Shown here piece after piece: positions 47,628 to 55,358 of a stretch of 64,000 nt of DNA. The translations under genes were made by a program, and so were the position numbers. Source of the DNA: Allodiplogaster sudhausi (taxonomy: Eukaryota > Nematoda > Chromadorea > Rhabditida > Diplogasteridae). The notes beneath the pieces are model-generated. The model saw only the letters and a list, made by a program, of their open reading frames with translations. It had not been told where the DNA came from and searched no databases. Within the stretch, counting starts at the first letter, position 1. The number at the start of each line of letters is the position of its first letter. The stretch is taken from the NCBI GenBank assembly GCA_945643635.1, contig CALZFC010000040.1, positions 2,319,501 to 2,383,500 on the forward strand, given 5' to 3'.

Positions 47628-50600
47628 TTGCAGATGTCTTCTCTGCCGTGTACGTGGCCGACGACTCTTGAGCTGTCTGCTGCTCTGGCGTCAGTCGCTC
47701 CTCTCGTCCTCTTTGCCTTTGCTCTTTCTCGCCACACTGCACTCCATCTGCACTGCCGGTTGAGGACTGCCTTCCTTTTGCCACAACAAGAGGAATTTAA
47801 CAGAAAAGCAAGAAAAAAATTCAATAAAAATTTTCTTAATCTCCAAATTGGTTACAGAGTGCTGCTCTTCTGTTGGTTGGCAGGATTTCTAATTGAAGCC
47901 GCTTCAACGATATCTCAAAATATTTTCCGACGAGCAATCGACTTCTGCCTCGCCCTAAATTATAACTCCCCGAGTTAGCTTAATTCTTCATTTTCAAATT
48001 CAATTTATACATGTGTAATAAAACTACATAGATACGTGCAGTTGTACTAACTACAACCACTTTATATGTTATACATATACATATATTTACCACAGTCCTA
48101 TGTTACGTTACGTTAATGCACCGAACATATGGCACATAAACGAAAAAAAGGATATCTTCGTATGCCCTGCGTAGATTCAGAAGCCGGTTTTCTTTTTGGT
48201 TAAAAAAATAGATGAAAGTGACTCTCGTTGCCAGCTGGTCAAATCTACTTCCTGGCGTTGCATGAAACTGGCTACTGCCTCTCATCTCTCAGTGAACTCT
48301 GCATTATACTTGAGCGTCTAATCGCCAGCCGACTTCTGGACAAGTACAATGTCTCGCCAAGGTCTTGCTTATATCTCGCCTTGGCCCTCGTCGCAACGGC
48401 AAGTCTTCGTTTGGTGTCAAACAAACGAATGAGAATGTATCGATAGAGGAAATAAAGGATCTATGACGAATTAGTGGTAACCTTCGCATTCTTTGAGGCC
48501 ATCGGCAGTGCGCTTTTCGGCTACTTCACCTACTTTGGTTTGTCCCATTCGTTTCTGTATGCCGTATAAATGAATTGTCATTTCAGAAAGACGAATTAAC
48601 ATTACAGTGATATGCATAACCATCCTCGATTTTTCGGTTTTACTGGTAAGAATAATAGATGTGAATATTTCACTGGTTGTCTTAACGCACGGAATGTTTA
48701 GCTGAGCATCTACAGCAACCGAGCCAGTCGGAAGCGATACGCTCTACTCTTGGCAAAAACATCTCTTTCTGGCCGATATCAAGTACTGAAGTTCTCCACT
48801 ATGAGATTGACATGTAATTACAAGAACGTGTTCAGATGTCTGAAGTCGCCCAACTGACTTCGACTACTCAACTTGTCTGCATTGTAAGCGCCGTTATCAA
48901 GGTAATTCATTAAAATCCAATCAATTTCCAATGGTCCTTATCCTTACCAGGGAATGGTCAGAAACCCTGGAAACCAAAATTAATAATTTTTGGTCCATCG
49001 TTAAAGGAGGTCATAAAAAGATGCGGAATCGAAAAATAAACAGCTGAATCGATATACAAAAAAAGTTAAAACCCTTTAAAGTTTCATAAAAGTTTTGCTG
49101 CTTGTGAAATAGCGATGTTAAAAACTGTTTTAAGACTCTTAACAACGAGTCGTGGCCTAGTGGATTGTGAGCGGGGCTGAAAATTTTTGGGCGCGAGTTC
49201 GATACTCCTTCGGTACAACTTTTTTCCCTTTTTGTATAAGTGCATTTTCGAATGTTTACAGAACATCTTTTGCTTTTCTGGCGTTATCAGAAATATAATG
49301 CACTTTGCCAATGCAACTCTTCTCAACTTAACCATTCTTTAAATTTAAATTATCCGAATGTATGCATATTTGTATGTATGTATGTATGCATGTATGTATT
49401 CTTTGATGTGTTTTTTTCAATTCAGAGTTTAAAAATGTATGGAACAAAAAAAAGTCAGAAAAAAAATCTTCAACATCTATCCACATGTGTGCACTTCTGT
49501 TAGGCAAAAGTGGATACATGCAGAGAGGGCTGTTGTACTTTGCGCTCACGATGGATGCCAGCAGTGCACAGTCTTCGCACGGAGATGAAGGAGGACGAGT
49601 GAAGCAGATCTACAAATGGTGTTCATCCTGGATTTCCCGCTGAAAAAAAGTCTATCGTTGGTCGTAGACTCACAAGAGTCACGCCAAAGAAAATCAACAT
49701 TGACGGTCCCGGATTGGTGCGAAAGGTGGACGATTTCGGCAAAGAATTCAATGAGGCAATGAAATCGTACTTTCTCTGATGTGTGTAACGCAGATCAGAG
49801 TGGATTCGAAAATCCGCGAACACTGGAATTTACTGCCGAGAAGAAGATCTAGCGACTTGTGCAGTCTGCGTCTTCCAGGACCCATTCCTGCACTCGTAGA
49901 CTCCTCGACTCTCTAGAAGAATCACGCACGCTGATGTGAAGCGCATTCTGCCAGTCCACAAGAACCTCCAGATAAACAACATCACATATATTGATAAATG
50001 TTGAACTTTTTTTTTTACTATTTCTTAAAAGGTTTAAATTTTAAAAAAACAAGAATATATACATATGTACATATGTACATATATGCACACATTCGGATAA
50101 TTTTAATTTAAAGAATGGTTGCGTCGGCAAAGTGCATTATCTTTCTGATAACGCTAGAAAAGCAAATGATGTTCTTTAAACATTCGAAAATGCACTTATA
50201 CAAAAAGGGAAAAAAGTTGTACCGAAGGAGTATCGAACTCGCGCCCAAAAATTTTCAGCCCCGCTCACAATCCACTAGGCCACGACTCGTTGTTAAGAGT
50301 CTTAAAACAGTTTTTAACATCGCTATTTCACAAGCAGCAAAACTTTTATGAAACTTTAAGGGGTTTTAACTTTTTTTGTATATCGATTCAGCTGTTTATT
50401 TTTCGATTCCGCATCTTTTTATGACCTCCTTTAACGATGGACCAAAAATTATTAATTTTGGTTTCCAGGGTTTCTGACCATTCCCTGGTTAGCACCTTGC
50501 TATTCTTGCCGCGTATGCGAACGTTTACAAAGTAACGGCGTTCACCTACAATGACGAGCATGTTTTCTACAACGTTGTCGGTTACAATTCCAAGCAACTC

Positions 50601-50707
50601 TCACATTTCGTTCATCCATGACTCTATTAAAATAAGGGTAGTTCGTACTACAGATGCATTCCTTGAACGCCGCACTTTGTACCACATTGTTTATAATGAC
50701 ACACAGG
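47628..50707 (+). CDS. Nematode 7TM chemoreceptor, Sre-like (Sra superfamily), with transposon in an intron
   Basis: Small exons encode a seven-helix receptor. The N-terminus with TM1 is at 47,628 (LELSAALASVAPLVLFAFAL), then GYRVLLFCWLAGFLIEAAS at about 47,853. HETGYCLSSLSELCIILERLIAS follows at 48,248 and matches the ER-x-IA motif. Next are VTFAFFEAIGSALFGYFTYF at 48,478 and ITVICITILDFSVLL at 48,600. The exon ending LLLAKTSLSGRYQ (48,702-48,782) matches the Sre hallmark S-L-S-x-R-Y-Q followed by a conserved Glu, supplied here by the next exon (MSEVAQLTSTTQL). The following exon, HLAILAAYANVYK, starts at 50,493, just after a 1.54 kb transposon. Exons further 3' (50,560-50,707) are tentative. 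Functional status is unclear, since the transposon now forms most of the last clear intron. Confidence 0.6.
49146..49216 (+). other. tRNA-like internal promoter sequence in left inverted repeat
   Basis: TGGCCTAGTGG at 49,153 matches the RNA polymerase III A box, and GAGTTCGATACTC, with its TTCGA core at 49,198, matches the B box. Their spacing is 43 bases from start to start, as in a tRNA gene. The T stem is largely pairable but the acceptor stem is not, so it is not a working tRNA. The mirror copy is at 50,219-50,289 on the minus strand. Confidence 0.5.
50219..50289 (-). other. tRNA-like internal promoter sequence in right inverted repeat
   Basis: This is the reverse-complement copy of the A-box/B-box pair in the left repeat: A box at 50,272-50,282 and B box at about 50,230-50,241. 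Both boxes are conserved although the inverted repeats have diverged elsewhere. Confidence 0.5.
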
Positions 50708-51547
50708 TACGTCCATTTCAATTCTAACACTGACGATGAGTGAAAGCAAAAACGTGATAACGAGAGAGAAGAGTAAAATCAGTGAAAGAGAATGAAAGGA
50801 GGGGGAGGAAGAGAGCGAGAAAAACGAAGAATGGTGAAAAGGAAAGCCATGTTGACAGAGAAGCGAGGTTGTAGGGGAATGAGACGAGCTGTAGCGACGT
50901 GCCTCCATGGCTGTCGAAGGGCACGGGCAAGAGTGGCACCAACCGGACAAGGCAGAAGGAAGCGAGACACTGGCAGGGCCTCTTCTGAGGCTGACTTCTA
51001 CTTCACATCACTAAGAGCAGCTTGGGGTGACATTCCTCGAACAACTGGGTAAGAGGCACCACGTAAAAGAATTGGTTGATCCCTTTTGTTAAATCTCGGC
51101 CTAACTATTTCAGTTATAGCAAATATGCTGATTTATTACCGAGTACTCAACTGGAGAATGCTATCGCTAATTGTACCCCCAACATATAGGTACTTGACAT
51201 GCTCACTGTCAGATACGTGATTAAGAATGATTGTGCGCTAAAATTATGTAATCCTTCTAAGACCGTTAACAAACCATTGTTATAAAATTAAGAAATTTAT
51301 CCTTATCATCCACAAAATGTAAATGATTACATGTTTGTATCCCAGAGCACAGCGAATCACGTCAAATAGGTACTTCGGAACAGCTTTTCAAACTCTTTCC
51401 TAAGTGCAACCTGATGTATTCACATTCGAATTGTACCAGATGCGATTACTGTTTCTGTTACTTCAAAACCCCGTCACAGAAAAGTGAAAACATAAGTAGT
51501 GAACTCTTATGAAACGAGTAGAAATGTATAAGACATTTAATGCGCAC
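50708..51547. other. No gene seen; boundary between Sre-like gene and WDR91 fragment
   Basis: Positions 50,750-51,050 are GA-rich, and the rest is AT-rich without recognisable exons. The WD40-repeat exons expected after the WDR91 N-terminal half are not here. Confidence 0.55.
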
Positions 51548-52947
51548 CTTTGCGTTCATCCGGATTGGCTGACTTCTTGCTGCCAATGCTCTTGATGAGA
51601 GTCTTGAGTGATTGCTTTGAACTGGAAGTCCTCAGCTCCCTGCTATATTTACAGTCATGTATTTAAAAACTTCATTTCTATAACAAATTATGAAACAAAC
51701 ACATGAGTATCACAACGATTCAATTAAATAGATTTAAAAAGAACCTCCGCTTCCATCGAGTGTACCCTCAAAATCGCTGCTTGAAGTACTTGCTTGAATA
51801 GCCGATATTGAGTTGGAAGAGTAATCGGAAGGAATCTTAAGGAAAATAACAGTCGAACAAAAATGAGTTTAAAACACTTGTTTTCTCAATACTTTTTTTT
51901 AAGCGAGAGAAAACAAAATCGAAAGAGAGCGTAGATTTTGCTAAAGAGTACTCCTTTAAATAATCCATGTCAAATATATTCAGTTTACTTCAGCACGGGT
52001 CCTTAAAAGTTGAAAATGGGATCAATTCTAAGGATTGGCAATAATTTCGGAATTATTTAATTATACCTAAGGTCAGCAATTCATTTCAACAAACAACAAT
52101 CATGTTTTCTCATTACTTGGCTAGTGAGTTTCGTTAGCAGAGGAGCGGGCCGAGTGCTGAGAACGAGATGGAAGAAGTTATGGAGGGAGAGGGCGAAGAT
52201 CTCCCGCCACTGTTTAGTGAAGTACTTCTTGAAGGCATCGCACTCCCGCGGCTCAGAAACGAAGGGAAGGCGCAGCCATTCCGTCCACGAAGGGGAGTTC
52301 TAACAAGAAGTTGGTTCGGAATCGCAGCCAAGACTGAAGAAAGTGAACCTGGACGAGCGAGCTCATTTCTACGAAGAAGGCGGAGCAGCGAGCCCGGTCA
52401 GTTCGAGTCACACACCGCACGAGGTACAGTTTGTACGTGTCGGCCTCGAACTCGTCCGCTAAGGCCGCTTGCTCCTAGAATTGGGCTGATAAGCAGAAGA
52501 ACCTTATTATCAATGACAATCAAGTCATTCAATAATGAAAACAGACATTTTCATACAACCAATGAACAAACAGTCTCAGAAATAAAAGCATTTCAAGGTG
52601 AATTAAACCTTGGGTATATTGTTGAAAAGTCGCTCTCTAAACACGCACCAACGACGGTGTAGCTTTGAGAGCTCAAGAGTGTCGATTAACTAAAAAAGCA
52701 AGTAGAGAAAGATGATTAGTAGATATTCATTAATAAGAAGATGCATCAAATGGTATTGACAAAAATTAAAAGCTTTAAAAGAAAAAAACCAATAAAGAGA
52801 ACAGGCCTCGAGCATCTCAGCGACAACTCGGTCTGGCTGATGGTGCCTGAGTTGTTCTCCGCTCGCTCGCAGCTCGGTGGCCAGATTATTCAGGCCGCGC
52901 GCCGCCAGGAACTCCGCTACCAACGCTTCCGTCACACTATCACCCAT
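51548..52947 (-). CDS. WDR91 homologue, N-terminal half only
   Basis: The ATG at 52,947 opens a LisH-like helix pair (VAEFLAARGLNNLATELRASG). Later exons encode LHRRWCVFRERLFN, ADTYKLYLVRCVTRTDRARC and TEWLRLPFVSEP. DAFKKYFTKQWREIFALSLHNFF completes this part. In order and character they match the N-terminal domain of WDR91 (human W-x-x-LERRLFS, YLVYTIQTN, FSRQWADTFIVSLHNF). Ser-rich exons follow at about 51,750-51,840 and 51,548-51,650. WDR91 (C. elegans SORF-2) works with WDR81 to limit PI3-kinase activity on endosomes during endosome maturation. The C-terminal WD40 propeller is not found downstream, so the locus is a truncated gene, or its 3' exons were displaced by rearrangement. Confidence 0.75.
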
Positions 52948-53310
52948 GTCTAAACTAGCTAGGAATTATTAACAACAGATAGACAACATGCCCAAGATTC
53001 ATTTAGCCATCAACAACTTGCAGCAGAGTAATTCAGCTGGAGAAAAAACGAAGACGAAATAAAATATCGAAAACTCACTGCGCAAAAAGAAAACACGGTT
53101 AAAACACGAAAGAAAAATAAGCTATGGGCTTACTTGAATTAGCGTGGTGTTGAATACCAAATTCGAAAAATTTGGAAATCTCGGACAGCGCACTCAATCA
53201 CACAAGCTGTTGTGATTGGGACGCATTCGTTTTCTCCTACTTCCTTGTGTCGGAACGTTTTCTCATCAGATAATAGTTATCGGGCTTGTGGATTGAATAC
53301 AACTTCTGGC

Positions 53311-53443
53311 TTATGCGGTCGACTACCTCCCACATAACCCCGATTACCCTGCTGTACCGTGTACAAAAACCCCGACTACAAACAACACTTTATCGACTTA
53401 GGTTCCAGGACAGGCCATGATCCAGGACAGGCCATGGTAGAAT
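53311..53443. repeat. Retrotransposon direct repeat R1
   Basis: Nearly identical to R2 (54,680-54,796) over about 115 bp. The difference is an internal tandem copy of a 17-bp segment (CCAGGACAGGCCATGAT) near 53,404-53,434. Confidence 0.9.
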
Positions 53444-53564
53444 GGTGACGTAACAATAAACGAGGAAACCAATGTGTGTGGTTTCGCGGCAAAAACATGA
53501 GAGTAATTAATAACGAGAATGCATGTGATGTGACATATATAATAATAAATAAACATCGAGAGAG

Positions 53565-54446
53565 TCAGGGAGATGACAGTGGGGGAACAACTCCTCCTTG
53601 GGTAGCTGAAGAGGAGCGAACGTAGGCAGAGAATCCTCCTTCGCTCTTCCATCGGCCGACTCTCTTCACCTGATCTGTGGAGCGACCTAGAGCGAGGAGG
53701 CGGTTTGCCATACCAGACCTAGCACTGTGAGACGTAAATTGTGGGAGGGAAAGAGAGGTGAGCATGCGGGAAATGAGGTTAGATAAGTGAGAGGATGAGA
53801 TGTGGGACACTGAAGTGAGAGAAGAGAACACTGGAGAGGTAGCAGAGTGAGTGGAGAAGCCCTCCGTGATGAACCGGAGGAGAATCTGTGATCCAGACAA
53901 ATCAATAAAAACCTTAGAGCCTAGCGACCATTGATCCGTCTTAGCGCGACGAATGACAATAGAGAGATTGGAAGAGGAGAGAGAAAGGTCCGCCCAGATA
54001 AGGGCCGCTACCTCGCTTACTCTCAAACCTGCTAAATACTGTAGCGAAACTGCTAAATGAGGTCTAGCATCCTTAGAAGAGACTGAAGCTGAGAGAATAT
54101 AACGAATGTGGTGGTCCGAGAGAGGTAGAGCACCTTTAGGTGGGGCCGAAGAGCGCTTAAGCCCTGAGAGAACTCGGTTACATAGTGGAGTAACACTGGA
54201 AGAAGCAAACAACGAAAAGGCGGCTGATAAGTGTGAAACTTGGGAACGAGAGAGGTCAGAAGACAGCGAGTAAGCAGTCAGATTGGAAGGGGAAGAGGGG
54301 TCGGATCCTCGAGGAATGTGCGCCAGGTAAGCTCGCCACGCTGATGAGTACGCATTCCACGTGTTGTGGGCGAGAGAAGAAGAGAGAGATGATCGAAGCT
54401 TGAGTAGAGAGGAAGGCCCTGAGATGTCTCTTGCTGCTCCCAGCAA
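53565..54446 (-). CDS. Tyrosine recombinase of the PAT-like element
   Basis: This intact 293-codon frame encodes a phage-integrase-type recombinase, which PAT/DIRS elements use in place of a DDE integrase. Visible catalytic positions are the first Arg in AGLRVSEVAALIW, the H-x-x-R box in SHSARSGMANRLL, and the nucleophile Tyr in FSAYVRS after VGRWKS. An N-terminal SAM-like segment (AHNTWNAYSSAWRAYL) precedes them. It lies between two nearly identical direct repeats, separated from the RT frame by R2. All key residues are present, so it may be active. Confidence 0.88.
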   Translation of the reverse strand: MLGAARDISGPSSLLKLRSSLSSSLAHNTWNAYSSAWRAYLAHIPRGSDPSSPSNLTAYSLSSDLSRSQVSHLSAAFSLFASSSVTPLCNRVLSGLKRSSAPPKGALPLSDHHIRYILSASVSSKDARPHLAVSLQYLAGLRVSEVAALIWADLSLSSSNLSIVIRRAKTDQWSLGSKVFIDLSGSQILLRFITEGFSTHSATSPVFSSLTSVSHISSSHLSNLISRMLTSLSLPQFTSHSARSGMANRLLALGRSTDQVKRVGRWKSEGGFSAYVRSSSATQGGVVPPLSSP

Positions 54447-54679
54447 CTCATTCCACTCCAGTCTTGCTCGTCCTGAAATACAATGTATGTGATGGGCGGG
54501 AGGGAGTACCCTAAACCACGACGATAGTCGTAGAATAAAGAAAGAAACGCTGAAGTTTCTCCTTCTCCTCTAATCCCTACAGGACTCTCTACCGAACACC
54601 CGCGAAATTCAAACTAGAATTTCTCCTGGCAACATGCCAATCCCGGTTAATGTACCCTTCCCAGCATGGTAATCAACAA

Positions 54680-54796
54680 TTATGCGGTCGACTACCTCCC
54701 ACATAACCCCGATTACCCTGCTGTACCGTGTACAAAAACCCCGACTACAAACAACACTTTATCGACTTAGGTTCCAGGACAGGCCATGGTAGAATG
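54680..54796. repeat. Retrotransposon direct repeat R2
   Basis: This is a near-perfect copy of R1 in direct orientation, lying between the recombinase frame and the RNase H-distal domain. Confidence 0.9.
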
Positions 54797-54811
54797 TCGA
54801 AAGTAGGCCTT

Positions 54812-55355
54812 TTAGGTAAAGAGAAGGAACTCGAAATCGAATTGGAGAGCGCAGCTATTGAATGCCTGATTTTGCACATGACCGGGGACTATAATGTTGC
54901 GTCCTAATTCTACTCTTACCCAATCCTTAACCCGTCCGTCTTTCTTTGCCTTCAGAATGAGAGGGAAAAAGTTGGCTGATTCCCAAACTGGGTACCCCAA
55001 GATGACCTTGGCATCGTACAACCCCAACTTCATCAACGTGAGCGCCAAAAGAGAAGGGGGAGGGACGCACCAACCCAGAGATGATCCAGTCCAGAGGTCG
55101 TCCCTTGAGAAGGAGTCCACAGCATAGGATCCTGGTTCGGGCTGCCGGGAGACGAACCTGGAAACTTTGGCTGTCTCTCTGGAAGCAAACAAGTTCACGT
55201 CTGGCAAACCCCATCTTTGCGTGCAGAATTGAAACCAGTAATCAATAATTGCCCAGTCATCATGATCTAGTACCCTACTCAAGGCATCTGCTTCTTCGTT
55301 TTGCTCTCTAGGAATCCAGGAGAAGAACGGTGTAATCTTAGCTCTATGTAAGATA
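54812..55355 (-). CDS. 3' part of pol: end of RNase H and distal domain (frameshifted from RT)
   Basis: Reading in from about 55,355 in the new frame gives ILHRAKITPFFSWIPREQ, then NEEADALSR, the classical end of RNase H. It is followed by the domain characteristic of DIRS/PAT elements (DDWAIIDYWFQF...NLFASRETAKVSRFVS...WCVPPPSLL). The upstream RT frame ends in a stop at about 55,358, in the middle of RNase H. The two parts therefore belong together but are one base out of register. Confidence 0.8.
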
Positions 55356-55358
55356 CCG

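Larger units (their letters stand above)
44070..48621. repeat. Segmental duplication, copy 1 (desaturase plus Sre-like gene)
   Basis: This block recurs from 59,452 to the window end at an offset of about 15.38 kb, with few substitutions and small length changes in microsatellites. It covers the desaturase with its promoter and the first five or so exons of the Sre-like receptor. Confidence 0.95.
48947..50488. mobile_element. Tc4/Tc5-like foldback DNA transposon (degenerate, 1,542 bp)
   Basis: Long terminal inverted repeats of roughly 410-430 bp (48,947-49,375 and 50,080-50,488) begin CCAGGGAATGGTCAG and end in its complement. The element is flanked by a direct TTA on each side; removing it restores CTTAG. 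Tc4 and Tc5 of C. elegans have long inverted repeats and TNA target duplications within CTNAG, so this fits that group. The interior (49,545-49,980, plus strand) holds a decayed transposase: NADQSGFE and RTLEFTAEKK, then THS, in scattered frames with stops. It is therefore not autonomous. Confidence 0.8.

Noticed and set aside
49146..49216. A functional tRNA gene
   Set aside because: A and B boxes and T stem are plausible but the acceptor stem does not pair and the anticodon arm is irregular.
50115..50351. Conserved 78-codon frame present in both ends of the transposon
   Set aside because: It is the inverted repeat read from both sides; conservation reflects the repeat and the tRNA-like module, not protein selection.
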